Source of the DNA: Arthrobacter sp. EPSL27
GTDB taxonomy: Bacteria > Actinomycetota > Actinomycetes > Actinomycetales > Micrococcaceae
Direction: 5' to 3'
DNA length: 64,000 nt
Assembly: GCF_001512305.1 (NCBI RefSeq)
Contig: NZ_LNUT01000005.1
Location: 1-64,000 of the forward strand
Shown: positions 36,736-45,713 of the stretch, in pieces
Layout: each line of letters begins with the position of its first letter
How positions within the stretch are numbered: position 1 is the first letter of the stretch
Notes under the pieces: model-generated
What the model was told of the DNA's origin: nothing
Seen by the model: only the letters and a program-made list of their open reading frames with translations
The model's database searches: none
Position numbers and translations under genes: made by a program

Positions 36736-38372
36736 ACATTGCCAGTTTCGCCCCGCTCGCCGTCGTCCTTCCCATCCTCGGCGCCGCGCTGACGTTCCTC
36801 CTCGTCCGGCAGTCCCGGGCCCAGCGGACCGTGAGCATCGCGGTCCTGTCCCTGACACTGCTGCTGGAGTGCTGGCTGCTGGCCTCCGTCTGGGGCGGCG
36901 GCACCTCCGCGGTCAACATCGGCGGCTGGCTCCCGCCCTGGGGCATCGTGATGGTGGTGGACCAGTTCTCCTCGCTGATGCTGGTGGTGTCCTCCTCCGT
37001 CAGCCTCGCCGTCCTGATCTACGCCACCGGGCAGGGCATGGCCGACGGCGACCAGGACGCCCCCGTCTCGATCTTTCACCCCACCTACCTGATCCTGGTG
37101 GCCGGGGTGTCCAACGCGTTCCTCTCCGGGGACCTGTTCAACCTCTACGTGGGCTTCGAGATCCTCCTGACCGCAAGCTACGTGCTGATGACCCTGGGCG
37201 GGACGGGCCCGCGGATCCGGGCCGGAGTGACCTACGTGGTGGTCTCCGTGGTCTCCTCCGTGCTGTTCCTGATCGCGATCGCCATGGTCTACGGGGCCAC
37301 CGGAACCATCAACATGGCCGACCTCGCCCTCAAGCTCGCCGAACTGGACCCGGGCACCCGGAACCTGCTGCACGTGATGCTGTTAGTCGCGTTCGGGATC
37401 AAGGCAGCCGTGTTCCCCCTGTCCTTCTGGCTGCCGGACTCCTACCCGACGGCGCCCGCCCCGGTCACTGCCGTCTTCGCCGGCCTGCTGACCAAGGTGG
37501 GCGTGTACGCCATGGTCCGGACCGAAACACTGCTCTTCCCGGGGGACACCTTCAATACGCCGCTGATGGTCGCGGCACTGCTGACCATGGTGGTGGGGAT
37601 CCTCGGCGCGCTGGCGCAGAGCGACATCAAACGACTCCTGTCCTTTACCCTGGTCAGCCACATCGGCTACATGGTGTTCGGCCTGGCGATGTCCTCCGTG
37701 GCCGGGCTGGGTGCCGCCGTGTTCTACGTCGCCCACCACATCACCATCCAGACCAGCCTGTTCCTCGTGACGGGCCTGATCGAACGCCGCGGCGGCAGCT
37801 CCTCGATGGACCGCGTCGCCGGGCTGGCCAAACTGTCCCCTCTGCTGGCGGTGCTGTTCTTTGTCCCTGGCATGAACCTGGCCGGGATCCCGCCGTTCTC
37901 CGGTTTCCTGGGCAAGCTGGGCCTGCTGCAGGCCGGCGTCCAGCTCGGCACGCCGCTGGCCTACGCTCTGGTGATCGGCGGCGTGCTGACCAGCCTGCTG
38001 ACGCTGCTGGCCATCGCGAGGGTCTGGAACCGCGCCTTCTGGCGCAAGCCCGAGGACGCCGAGCACCCCGACCCGGTGCTGCTGGCGGATCGTGCAGATT
38101 CTGCCAGGGGTGTGCGGGCCGGGAAGTCCAACGTCACCCTGCTCCCGCGGACCATGGTGGGTTCCACGCTGGGACTGGTCATCTTCGGCGTTGCGCTGAC
38201 AGTCTTCGCCGGGCCGCTGTTCCGGGTGGCGGACCGGTCCGCCGTCGAGATGCTGGACCGGACACCGTACATCCAGGCGGTCCTCGGGGAGGACGTGCCC
38301 GTGCCGGTGCTGTCCCAGCCCGGCCCGGGCCCCGCCGGTGACCAGCCGGCCGGCGGGCAGGAGCGCCGATGA
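36732..38372 (+). CDS. mrpD: Na+/H+ antiporter subunit MrpD
   Basis: A 546-residue NuoM/N-like proton-pump subunit with about 14 helices. The conserved segments GIKAAVFPLSFWLPDSYPTAP and DIKRLLSFTLVSHIGYM carry the Lys and charged residues used in proton movement, and NLYVGFEILLTASYVL lies in an early helix. A C-terminal extension after residue 440 is longer than usual and Pro/Gly rich at the end. It overlaps mrpC and mrpE by four bases each. Confidence 0.93.
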   Translation: MNIASFAPLAVVLPILGAALTFLLVRQSRAQRTVSIAVLSLTLLLECWLLASVWGGGTSAVNIGGWLPPWGIVMVVDQFSSLMLVVSSSVSLAVLIYATGQGMADGDQDAPVSIFHPTYLILVAGVSNAFLSGDLFNLYVGFEILLTASYVLMTLGGTGPRIRAGVTYVVVSVVSSVLFLIAIAMVYGATGTINMADLALKLAELDPGTRNLLHVMLLVAFGIKAAVFPLSFWLPDSYPTAPAPVTAVFAGLLTKVGVYAMVRTETLLFPGDTFNTPLMVAALLTMVVGILGALAQSDIKRLLSFTLVSHIGYMVFGLAMSSVAGLGAAVFYVAHHITIQTSLFLVTGLIERRGGSSSMDRVAGLAKLSPLLAVLFFVPGMNLAGIPPFSGFLGKLGLLQAGVQLGTPLAYALVIGGVLTSLLTLLAIARVWNRAFWRKPEDAEHPDPVLLADRADSARGVRAGKSNVTLLPRTMVGSTLGLVIFGVALTVFAGPLFRVADRSAVEMLDRTPYIQAVLGEDVPVPVLSQPGPGPAGDQPAGGQERR

Positions 38373-38914
38373 ACCGGAAAAGGATCTCCCTGCGCCAGGA
38401 ACTCCCGCTCCTGGTCTGGCTGGTTGTGGTCTGGGGCGCCCTGTGGCAGGACTTCAGCCCAGGCAACCTGCTGTTCGGCGCCCTGATCGCGGTGCTGGTG
38501 GCCCGGCTGTTCTACCTGCCCCCGGTGGAACTCGGCGGCCGCTTCAACGTGCTGCACGCCGCCGCTTTCGCCGTGCACTTCCTGGGCAAGGTGGTGGTGG
38601 CGAGCTTCCAGGTCCTGTACCTGGCCGCGGCCAAAGGGCCCAAGGTCATCAGCGCCGTCGTCGCCGTCCCGCTGCGGAGCCACTCCGACCTGCTGGTCAC
38701 CGCCACGGGCCACGTGACCGCACTGATCCCCGGGTCGCTGGTGGTGGAGGTGGACCGTTCCACGTCCACGCTGTACATCCACGGCATCAATGTCCGCAAC
38801 GCCGAGGACGCCGAGCAGCTGCGCCGGGACGTCCGCGCCACGGAGGCCGGGCTGATCCGGATCATGGGTTCTCAGGCCGAACTTTCCGCGCTTAACCAGG
38901 AGCTGGTGCCATGA
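38369..38914 (+). CDS. mrpE: Na+/H+ antiporter subunit MrpE
   Basis: A 181-residue small subunit with two to three N-terminal helices (LPLLVWLVVVWGALWQDFSPGNLLFGALIAVL region) and a soluble C-terminal domain (SDLLVTATGHVTALIPGSLVVEV) with the family motif TLYIHGINV. Gene overlaps of four bases on both sides show it is part of the same message. Confidence 0.92.
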   Translation: MNRKRISLRQELPLLVWLVVVWGALWQDFSPGNLLFGALIAVLVARLFYLPPVELGGRFNVLHAAAFAVHFLGKVVVASFQVLYLAAAKGPKVISAVVAVPLRSHSDLLVTATGHVTALIPGSLVVEVDRSTSTLYIHGINVRNAEDAEQLRRDVRATEAGLIRIMGSQAELSALNQELVP

Positions 38915-39189
38915 TGGATCTTGTCCTGACCATAACCGCCGTCGTGCTGTCCCTGGCCGCCGGAGGGGCGATCATCCGGATCGCGCGGGGACCTTCACTG
39001 CTGGACCGGGTGCTCGCCGCGGATGTGCTGCTGGCGATCGTGGGAGCGGCGCTGTGCATCGACATGGCCGTCAACCGGCACCTGAACAACCTCATGCTGC
39101 TGGTGGCGGTGTCCCTCATCGGCTTTGTCGGCTCCGTGACGGTGGCGCGGTTCGTCGCCGACCGAAGGGAGCAGCCCCGTGAATCCTGA
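38911..39189 (+). CDS. mrpF: Na+/H+ antiporter subunit MrpF
   Basis: A 92-residue three-helix subunit. The motif RIARGPSLLDRVLAADVL between helices one and two is diagnostic, and the third helix contains SLIGFVGSVTVARF. The start overlaps mrpE by four bases. Confidence 0.92.
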   Translation: MMDLVLTITAVVLSLAAGGAIIRIARGPSLLDRVLAADVLLAIVGAALCIDMAVNRHLNNLMLLVAVSLIGFVGSVTVARFVADRREQPRES

Positions 39190-39595
39190 AACGTTCACCG
39201 TTGACACCGTGATCGACGCCGTCTCGGCCGTCTTCCTCGTGGTCGGCTCGCTGATGTCCCTCGCCGCGGCGGTGGGGCTGCTGCGCTTTCCCGACCTGAT
39301 GACCCGGATGCACGCGGCCACCAAGCCCCAGGTGCTGGGGCTGTTCCTGCTGCTGGCCGCCCTGGGACTCCAGATGCGGACTTGGTGGGTCTGGCCGGTG
39401 CTGGTGGTGGCCTGGATCTTCCAGCTGCTGACGGTGCCCGTCTCGGCGCACATGGTGGGCCGCGCCGGCTACCGCACCAAGCACCTGCACCCGGAGCTGC
39501 TCAGCACCGACGAACTGGAGGCCGTGGTGCAGCAGGCTGCCGGCACGCGGGGCTTCACCGACGACGACGGCGACCAGCCTGCGGGCCGGCGCTAA
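39179..39595 (+). CDS. mrpG: Na+/H+ antiporter subunit MrpG
   Basis: A 138-residue three-helix subunit that ends the Mrp operon. Marks are AAAVGLLRFPDLMTRMHAATKPQ and the last helix followed by MVGRAGYRT. The GTG start lies inside the end of mrpF (11-base overlap). A terminator stem begins within its last codons. Confidence 0.92.
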   Translation: MNPETFTVDTVIDAVSAVFLVVGSLMSLAAAVGLLRFPDLMTRMHAATKPQVLGLFLLLAALGLQMRTWWVWPVLVVAWIFQLLTVPVSAHMVGRAGYRTKHLHPELLSTDELEAVVQQAAGTRGFTDDDGDQPAGRR

Positions 39596-39626
39596 GAACC
39601 AAGTACTGCAGGCTTAGCGCCGGCCC
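39583..39626 (+). terminator. Terminator of the mrp operon
   Basis: A perfect 14-bp stem (GGGCCGGCGCTAAG at 39583-39596 with its complement at 39613-39626) includes the mrpG stop codon. A further copy of the CCGGCGCTAAG sequence follows at about 39639-39649. Confidence 0.75.
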
Positions 39627-39648
39627 CGGGCCGGGTGCCGGCGCTAAG

Positions 39649-39676
39649 CCGGGCGCCTTAGACCGGGCGCCTTAGA
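39649..39676. repeat. Two tandem 14-base repeats
   Basis: CCGGGCGCCTTAGA occurs twice head to tail (39649-39662 and 39663-39676). The second copy contains the stop codon of the DUF4235 gene on the minus strand, so a small duplication has taken place at its 3' end. Confidence 0.8.
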
Positions 39677-39935
39677 CCAGGTCTTGAGACTTGGCGAAGC
39701 GGGTGATTGCGCGCTGGGTGCCGCGGTTGGCGAGCACCTGGATGACGGCGCTGACCGAGGCGGAGATCAGGGCGAACGTCAGGGCGTGGCGCAGCGTGGT
39801 GGGGACGTCGTCGTCGTTGCCCTTGGGCGGCTTGCTGCCCGTGGACTTCTCCCAGAGGGTGTCAACCAGTTTGGTGCCGACGAAGCCGGCGAGCAGGCTG
39901 ACGCCCGTGCCGAGCAGTTTGATGAAAATGTTCAT
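39672..39935 (-). CDS. DUF4235 small membrane protein
   Basis: An 87-residue protein with two hydrophobic helices: LLGTGVSLLAGFVGTKLVDTLW at residues about 7-28, with the DUF4235 signature WEKSTGSKPPKG after it, and ALTFALISASVSAVIQVLANR in the second half. Function is not known. An AAGGAGT lies upstream of the ATG. Confidence 0.85.
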   Translation of the reverse strand: MNIFIKLLGTGVSLLAGFVGTKLVDTLWEKSTGSKPPKGNDDDVPTTLRHALTFALISASVSAVIQVLANRGTQRAITRFAKSQDLV

Positions 39936-39976
39936 TTTTCGGACTCCTTGCGGGAGGGGACAGGGCTTCCCCTAGC

Positions 39977-40531
39977 CTAGCGGTCCCCGCCCGCCGGTCC
40001 AGCAACACCGAGGAGTTCGGACAGAGCCTCGACCACCAGGTCGTGGTCGGCTTTCTGCGGCAGGCCCGATACGGTCACGGTGGCCACCATTCCGGTGCCG
40101 CGGACGTAGATGGGGAACGCGCCGCCGTGCGCGGCGAACTCCGTCTCGTCGAACCAGCCGTTGTCCTCGATCCTGCGCCCGGCGGCCCGGGCCCGGAGCC
40201 CCACCAGCAGGGACGGGACCTCGTACCGGACGGCGGTGCGCTGTTTGGCCTTGATCCAGCGGTCATTGTCCGGGGTGGCGCCGGCCAGCGCCGCGTGGAA
40301 CAGCACCTGCTCACCCTTGGTGATGTCGATCGCGATCGGGTGGGAGCGTTGCCTGCCGAGTTCAACCAGGCGGAGCCCCAGGTCCAGGGCGTCGTCCTTG
40401 CTGAACGACTGGAACTGCAGCTGGTCCATTTCCGTCAGGATGCGGCCGATCAGCGCCGCCAGGGATCCGTGCGGCTGTGGTTCGGCGGAGTCGGGATCGA
40501 AGCCGGGGAAAGGCTCTGGAGGTATGGTCAA
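39977..40531 (-). CDS. Heme-degrading-domain / UPF0303 (HbpS-like) protein
   Basis: A 184-residue cytoplasmic protein of the HbpS/GlcG-like fold. The core starts LQFQSFSKDDALDLGLRLVELG and continues with PIAIDITKG, LFHAALAG, WIKAKQRTAVRY and FAAHGGAFPIYVRGTG, all typical of UPF0303. Some members of the fold bind heme, but the heme role is only by family. The start is uncertain: a TTG with GGAAG upstream gives the best length, since residues before it show no homology. Confidence 0.78.
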   Translation of the reverse strand: MTIPPEPFPGFDPDSAEPQPHGSLAALIGRILTEMDQLQFQSFSKDDALDLGLRLVELGRQRSHPIAIDITKGEQVLFHAALAGATPDNDRWIKAKQRTAVRYEVPSLLVGLRARAAGRRIEDNGWFDETEFAAHGGAFPIYVRGTGMVATVTVSGLPQKADHDLVVEALSELLGVAGPAGGDR

Positions 40532-40767
40532 GGTGTCCAGCTTCCGTTGAGGGCCGCCGGGCGGAGTGCAGTCCGTCCGGGGCGGAATCCGTTGGTCCCG
40601 TGCCCTGCCGACTCTACCAAGCGGCCTGTCCCGGGTCGCCGGAGGAGACGGCGGCCGATTGTGACAGGCCGCCCCGGAAATCTGCGCACCCCGGGTGTAA
40701 ACTGGCCACGCCCATAAGGGCAATTTTCAATACGACAGGGGAGCGCCGCCGTCGGGCATCACCGGAG

Positions 40768-40860
40768 CAGTCCGGGGACACCACAGGTGGGCGCTGAGAG
40801 TGCGGACAGCCGCAGACCCTCGAACCTGATCCGGTTAGTACCGGCGCAAGGGAGTCGAGT
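40768..40860 (+). ncRNA. TPP riboswitch (THI element)
   Basis: The conserved THI core is present: GCTGAGAGTGCGG near 40792-40805, then ACCCTCGAACCTGATCCGG near 40816-40834 and TTAGTACCGGCGCAAGGGA near 40835-40853. These are the thiamine pyrophosphate binding helices. It lies about 80 bases before ykoE, the substrate-binding part of a thiamine/HMP transporter, so it should lower expression when thiamine is plentiful. Confidence 0.92.
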
Positions 40861-40864
40861 TCTC

Positions 40865-40930
40865 AGAGTGCCCGGAGCAGCGGCGGAAGCCGCGGACCCC
40901 GGACACTCTCCCCTCCTGTTCCTCAGGAGG
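40865..40930 (+). promoter_or_regulatory. Expression platform: long hairpin plus Shine-Dalgarno-masking hairpin
   Basis: Right after the TPP element, AGAGTGCCCGG (40865-40875) pairs with CCGGACACTCT (40899-40909) with one mismatch, and encloses a GCGGC/GCCGC stem. Next, CCTCCTG (40912-40918) is complementary to CAGGAGG (40924-40930), which is the ykoE Shine-Dalgarno six bases before the ATG. The second hairpin would hide the ribosome site, which fits control of translation. Confidence 0.7.
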
Positions 40931-40935
40931 ACGAC

Positions 40936-41577
40936 ATGACTGAAACATCTGCTGCAGCCGCGCACCAGGCGCGCACCCGGCGCAGCTACAACTGGCGAGT
41001 GGTGGACATTGTGGTGGCCGCGTTGATCGCGGTGGCCGGCGGCGTGATCTTCTGGGCCTGGTCCCAGGGCGCCAACCTGGTGTCCGCCCCCGTCAATGCG
41101 TTCTACCCGCCGCTCACCGGGCTGTACGCCGGCGGCTGGATGATCCCGGCGGTGCTGGGCATGCTCATCATCCGCAAGCCGGGCGCCGCACTGTTCTGCG
41201 AGGCCGTCGCCGCGACCGGCGAGCTGATCATGGGCTCGCAGTACGGCACCACGGTGCTCATTTCCGGCGTGCTGCAGGGCCTGGGCGCCGAACTGGTCTT
41301 CGCCGCGTTTGCCTACCGGAAGTTCAACCTGCCGGTGTCGCTCCTGGCCGGCGCCGGTGCAGGGCTTTTCTGCGGGCTCAACGATTCGTTCCTGCCGTGG
41401 GGCTGGAACATCGCGTACGCGGGCGGCGACAAGCTGGCGTACATCATCTTCACCGCCCTCTCCGGCGCCGTGATCGCCGGCGGTCTGTCCTGGCTCGCCA
41501 CCCGCGGCCTGGCGCGGACCGGGGTGCTCAGTTCCTTCGCCTCCCGCAAGGCGGCCACGGAGCCTGTTTTCTCCTGA
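40936..41577 (+). CDS. ykoE: ECF transporter substrate-binding subunit YkoE (thiamine / hydroxymethylpyrimidine)
   Basis: A 213-residue membrane protein with five to six helices. The segments FWAWSQGANLVSAPVNAFYPPLTG region and YAGGWMIPAVLGMLIIRKPGAAL are typical of YkoE, the S component for thiamine precursors. The TPP riboswitch upstream supports this substrate class. Its stop TGA shares one base with the ATG of the ATPase gene, so ykoE-D-C is one operon. Confidence 0.93.
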   Translation: MTETSAAAAHQARTRRSYNWRVVDIVVAALIAVAGGVIFWAWSQGANLVSAPVNAFYPPLTGLYAGGWMIPAVLGMLIIRKPGAALFCEAVAATGELIMGSQYGTTVLISGVLQGLGAELVFAAFAYRKFNLPVSLLAGAGAGLFCGLNDSFLPWGWNIAYAGGDKLAYIIFTALSGAVIAGGLSWLATRGLARTGVLSSFASRKAATEPVFS

Positions 41578-43238
41578 TGCCCGCACACAGCACGTCCGCC
41601 GGCGCCGGGGTCCGCCCGGCCTCGATCACCGCCCGGGGCTGGGGCTGGCGGCATGCCGGCCGGTCCCGGCCTGCCATCAGCGGACTGGACCTGGACATCC
41701 GGGCCGGGGAGCGTGTGCTCCTGCTGGGACCTTCGGGCGCCGGCAAATCCACGCTGCTCCACGCCCTGGCCGGTGTGCTTGGCGACGGCTCAGCGGGTGA
41801 CATCGGCACTGTTTCCGGCGCCGGCCCTGCTGCCGGCGGCACTGCCGAGGACGCGGACGAGACCGGCAGCCTGCTGATCGACGGCGTCCCGCCCCGGGCC
41901 GGGCGCGGCAGGGCCGGCCTGATGCAGCAGGACCCGGAAACCCAGGTGGTGCTTTCACGCCTGGGCGACGACGTGGCCTTCGGCGCCGAGAACCTGTCCG
42001 TGCCCCCGGCGGAGATCTGGCCCCGCGTGGCGGAAGCGCTCGACGACGTTGGGCTGGGCCGGCTGCCGCTGGACCACCCGACGTCGGCCCTCTCCGGAGG
42101 CCAGAAGCAGCGGCTGGCGCTGGCCGGCATCCTCGCGATGCGCCCCGGGCTCATCCTGCTCGACGAGCCCACCGCGAACCTCGACCCGGCCGGGGTCCTG
42201 GACGTCCGGGACGCCGTGGGCAGGACACTCGACAAGACCGGAGCCACCCTGGTGGTGGTGGAGCACCGGGTCTCGGTCTGGAAGGACCTCGTGGACCGTA
42301 TCGTGGTGCTGCAGCCGGGCTCGGCCACGGACTCCGCGGTGCTGATCGACGGCCCGCCGGACCAGGTGCTGGCGCAGGCACGGGACATGCTCACCGCTGC
42401 CGGCGTCTGGGTGCCCGGCTACGTGCCGGCCACCCGGGCGCGCGCTGGTCAGCCCGCGGGCCCGGGCGGCGCCGGCACGGCCGGGCAGCTGCTGCTCGCC
42501 GCCGAGGACCTGGCCGTCTCGCGGGAGAGGCCGCGGCGCGCGGGGCTCCGCGGGGGGTTCCGGCCCGTTCCTCCGGAACCTGTGCAGTCCGGCATCGCGG
42601 CGCAGGTCCGCGCCGGCGAGGCGCTGACCATCACGGGCCCCAACGGGTCGGGGAAGTCCACGTTCGCCCTGACCCTCGCCGGCCTGCTGGCCCCGGTCTC
42701 CGGCACGGTGTCCGCCACCTATGACCTCAGCGCCGGCGCCGGGATCGACCCGTACCGGTGGAAGGCCCAGCAGCTGATCTCCCGGATCGGCACCGTCTTC
42801 CAGGAACCCGAGCACCAGTTTGTTACCGGCCGGGTGCTCGATGAGCTGATGTTCGGCCCCAAGCACCTGGGCCGCGGCGGGGACCGCGTGGACGAGCTCC
42901 TGGAGCGGCTGCGCCTGACGGAGCTGGTGGACGCCAACCCCTACACCCTCTCGGGCGGCGAAAAGCGCCGGCTCTCCGTGGCCACCGTCCTCGCCGCCCA
43001 CCCGCAGGTGCTGGTCCTCGACGAACCCACGTTCGGCCAGGACGCCAACACCTGGGCCGAGCTGGCCTCCTTCCTCTCCGAACTCCTCGACAGCGGCACC
43101 GCCGTCGTCTCGGTGACCCACGACGCCGAATTCAGCGACGTCCTCGGCGGCACGAGGCTGAGCCTCCGCGCCCCGGAACAGCAGACGCCCCACGGCGTGG
43201 AGATGAGACGCCGCGAGCCGGGGAGGGTGGCGCCATGA
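41577..43238 (+). CDS. ykoD: ECF transporter ATPase with two ABC domains (YkoD)
   Basis: A 553-residue protein that joins both energy-coupling ATPases. Domain 1 has Walker A GPSGAGKS (near residue 50), signature LSGGQKQR and Walker B LILLDEPTANLDP. Domain 2 has Walker A GPNGSGKS (near residue 355), signature LSGGEKRR and Walker B VLVLDEPTFGQDA. Both Q-loops (MQQDPETQ, FQEPEHQF) are present, so both sites look competent. It couples ATP use to thiamine or HMP import with YkoE and YkoC. Confidence 0.93.
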   Translation: MPAHSTSAGAGVRPASITARGWGWRHAGRSRPAISGLDLDIRAGERVLLLGPSGAGKSTLLHALAGVLGDGSAGDIGTVSGAGPAAGGTAEDADETGSLLIDGVPPRAGRGRAGLMQQDPETQVVLSRLGDDVAFGAENLSVPPAEIWPRVAEALDDVGLGRLPLDHPTSALSGGQKQRLALAGILAMRPGLILLDEPTANLDPAGVLDVRDAVGRTLDKTGATLVVVEHRVSVWKDLVDRIVVLQPGSATDSAVLIDGPPDQVLAQARDMLTAAGVWVPGYVPATRARAGQPAGPGGAGTAGQLLLAAEDLAVSRERPRRAGLRGGFRPVPPEPVQSGIAAQVRAGEALTITGPNGSGKSTFALTLAGLLAPVSGTVSATYDLSAGAGIDPYRWKAQQLISRIGTVFQEPEHQFVTGRVLDELMFGPKHLGRGGDRVDELLERLRLTELVDANPYTLSGGEKRRLSVATVLAAHPQVLVLDEPTFGQDANTWAELASFLSELLDSGTAVVSVTHDAEFSDVLGGTRLSLRAPEQQTPHGVEMRRREPGRVAP

Positions 43239-44038
43239 GGCAGGAACTGACGCTGCGCGGCAACCAGGCTGTGCTGGCGCGCGCCAACCCGCTGGCCAAA
43301 TTCACCGCCGTCACGCTCATCACCATGGTGCTGGCCCTGTCCATCGACTGGGTGTCCGCCTCGGTGGCGCTGGCCTTCGAACTGGCGCTGCTGCCCCTGG
43401 CAGGGCTGACCCTCGGGCTGCTCTGGCAGCGCGGCTGGCCGCTGATCCTGGCCGCCGCACTGGGCGGCTGGAGCACCACCATCCTGGCGCCCGACAGCGG
43501 GCAGATCCTGCTCGACGCCAGGATCTGGTCCATCAGCGAGGGCTCCCTCGAACTGGGGCTCGGGTTTATGCTCCGCGGGCTGGCCATCGCGCTGCCGGCC
43601 GTGCTCCTGATGAGCTGCACGGATCCCACGGACCTCGCCGACGCGCTCGCGCAGAAAGCCAGGCTGCCGCACCGCTTCGTTCTCGGCACGCTCGCCGCGC
43701 TCCGGCTGGTGGGACTGATGGCCGAGGAATGGCAGACCATCGGCATGGCCCGCCACGCCCGCGGCGTGGGGTCCCATGGAAACCCGCTGCAGCGGCTGCG
43801 GGCCACCCTGGGGCAGAGCTTCGGGCTGCTGGTGCAGGCCGTCCGGCGCGCCTCCCGGCTCGCGGTCACCATGGAGGCCCGCGGCTTCGGCAACGCGCGC
43901 CGGACCTGGGCCCGGGCCTCGGTCTTCACCGGACTGGACGCCTGGGTGGTCCTGGGCGGGCTGCTGATCGCCGGCACCGCCGTCGCCTCGGCCCTGGCGG
44001 CAGGAACCTGGAACATGGTGTTCCTTTCCCAGCAGTAG
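43235..44038 (+). CDS. ykoC: ECF transporter transmembrane subunit YkoC (T component)
   Basis: A 267-residue membrane protein with four to five helices. It carries the two Ala-Arg-Gly coupling motifs of T components, MARHARGVG and MEARGFGN, that dock into the ATPase. The ATG overlaps the ykoD stop by four bases. It ends the riboswitch-controlled operon. Confidence 0.92.
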   Translation: MRQELTLRGNQAVLARANPLAKFTAVTLITMVLALSIDWVSASVALAFELALLPLAGLTLGLLWQRGWPLILAAALGGWSTTILAPDSGQILLDARIWSISEGSLELGLGFMLRGLAIALPAVLLMSCTDPTDLADALAQKARLPHRFVLGTLAALRLVGLMAEEWQTIGMARHARGVGSHGNPLQRLRATLGQSFGLLVQAVRRASRLAVTMEARGFGNARRTWARASVFTGLDAWVVLGGLLIAGTAVASALAAGTWNMVFLSQQ

Positions 44039-44120
44039 GGGCGGTACCGAGCTATATCGCACGGGGCGGGTAACTGTGTGACATTAACGGCATTCGGGCC
44101 GCAATGCCCGGGGTTAATAA

Positions 44121-44132
44121 ATCATGCGTGAT
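44121..44132. promoter_or_regulatory. Small palindrome in front of the XRE-MurA gene
   Basis: ATCA-TGCG-TGAT lies 12 bases before the ATG and just after an AT-rich TTAATAAA. A second inverted repeat, GGCATT (44089-44094) and AATGCC (44103-44108), lies upstream. Either could be bound by the helix-turn-helix part of the downstream protein; this is conjecture from place and symmetry. Confidence 0.4.
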
Positions 44133-44143
44133 ATTTTCGGGGC

Positions 44144-45667
44144 ATGACACAAGAGACCGCTGAACACGTCGGCGCCCTGCTCCGCGACGCCCGGGGCGAG
44201 AAGGGCTGGACCCAGGGGCAGCTGGCTGCCGAGCTGGGTACCAGCCAGAGCGCCATCGCCCGGATGGAACAGGGCAAGCAGAACCTGAGCCTGAAAATGA
44301 TCCAGCGGCTTGAATCCATCCTTGGCCGGAGCATCGTCAAGGTGGGGCGGCCTGCCATGACCCACCTCAGGGTCGAAGGCGGCCGCACCCTCTCCGGTTC
44401 AGTGGACGTCAACAGCAGCAAGAACGCCGGTGTGGCCCTGCTGTGCGCCAGCCTCATCAACCGCGGCACCACCACCCTGCGGCGGCTGGCCCGGATCGAG
44501 GAGGTCAACCGGATCGTCGAGGTGCTGACCAGCATCGGCGTCGAATGCACCTGGCTCAACGCCAATGACCTGCAGATCCGCCGCCCCGCCGTGCTGGACC
44601 TCGACTCCATGGACATCGAGGCCGCACGCCGCACCCGCAGCGTCATCATGCTGCTGGGACCGCTCCTGGACGAATCCAGCGAGTACCGGCTGCCCTACGC
44701 GGGCGGCTGCGACCTCGGCACCCGCACCGTCCAGCCGCACATGCAGGCACTGCGCCAGTTCGGCCTCAGCGTCGACGCGAAAGCAGGCTTCTACGCCGTG
44801 CAGGCGCCGCCGTCGGACGGGCACGACCGTTCCTTCGTGCTCAGCGAACGCGGCGACACCGTCACGGAGAACGCAATCATGGCCGCCGCCCACCGCAGCG
44901 GCACCACCATCATCCGCAACGCCAGCCCCAACTACATGGTGCAGGACCTCTGCTTCTACCTGCAGATGCTGGGCGTGGAAATCCAGGGCGTGGGAACCAC
45001 CACCCTGAAGATCACCGGACGCCCCGCCGTCGACGTCGACATTGAGTACTTCCCCTCCGAGGACCCGATCGAGGCGATGAGCCTCATCACCGCCGGCATC
45101 GTCACGAACTCGGAAGTCACCATCCGCCGCGTCCCGATCGAATTCATGGAGATCGAACTGGCGACCCTGGAGCAGATGGGCCAGCAGCTCGAAGTCTCCG
45201 GCGAATACCTGGCCCGCAACGGGCGCACCCGGCTGGTGGACGTCACCACCAAACCCTCGGAGCTGCGCGCCCCTGAGGACAAGATCCACCCCATGCCGTT
45301 CCCCGGGCTGAACATCGACAACCTGCCGTTCTTCGCCGTCATCGCCGCGAACGCCCAGGGCCAGACCATGATCCACGACTGGGTGTACGACAACCGGGCG
45401 ATCTACCTGACCGAGCTGAACAAGCTGGGGGCCCAGGTGCAGCTGCTCGACCCGCACCGGATCTACGTCAACGGACCCACCAAATGGCGGGCGGCCGAGG
45501 TGGGGTGCCCGCCGGCGCTCCGTCCCGCGGCCTGCCTGCTGCTGGCGATGCTCGCCGCGCGCGGCGTATCGGAACTCCGGAACATCTATGTGATCGAACG
45601 CGGCTACGAGGACCTGGCCGAGCGGCTCAACACCATCGGCGCGAAGATCGAGTACTTCCAGGACTAA
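44144..45667 (+). CDS. XRE helix-turn-helix / MurA-like fusion (UDP-GlcNAc 1-carboxyvinyltransferase family)
   Basis: A 507-residue fusion. Residues about 8-62 form an XRE/Cro DNA-binding domain ([23 protein letters not shown]). Residues about 72-505 form an EPSP-synthase-fold MurA domain. The MurA catalytic Cys is kept in GGCDLGTR (GGCTIGAR in E. coli), the substrate Lys region reads SSKN, the conserved Arg lies in LRPAA, and Asp in NIDNLP. The DxHxR-like context after the Cys is divergent (TVQPH), so catalysis is likely but not assured. It may be a second MurA whose expression or partner genes are sensed through its own head. Confidence 0.85.
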   Translation: MTQETAEHVGALLRDARGEKGWTQGQLAAELGTSQSAIARMEQGKQNLSLKMIQRLESILGRSIVKVGRPAMTHLRVEGGRTLSGSVDVNSSKNAGVALLCASLINRGTTTLRRLARIEEVNRIVEVLTSIGVECTWLNANDLQIRRPAVLDLDSMDIEAARRTRSVIMLLGPLLDESSEYRLPYAGGCDLGTRTVQPHMQALRQFGLSVDAKAGFYAVQAPPSDGHDRSFVLSERGDTVTENAIMAAAHRSGTTIIRNASPNYMVQDLCFYLQMLGVEIQGVGTTTLKITGRPAVDVDIEYFPSEDPIEAMSLITAGIVTNSEVTIRRVPIEFMEIELATLEQMGQQLEVSGEYLARNGRTRLVDVTTKPSELRAPEDKIHPMPFPGLNIDNLPFFAVIAANAQGQTMIHDWVYDNRAIYLTELNKLGAQVQLLDPHRIYVNGPTKWRAAEVGCPPALRPAACLLLAMLAARGVSELRNIYVIERGYEDLAERLNTIGAKIEYFQD

Positions 45668-45713
45668 AAATCCGCCGGACCCGTTTTGGGGCTTCCTGAC
45701 GCACAATAGAACC

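Noticed and set aside
44144..45667. XRE domain as the antitoxin half of a toxin-antitoxin pair
   Set aside because: The domain is joined in frame to a full MurA-like enzyme, and no small toxin gene is adjacent.
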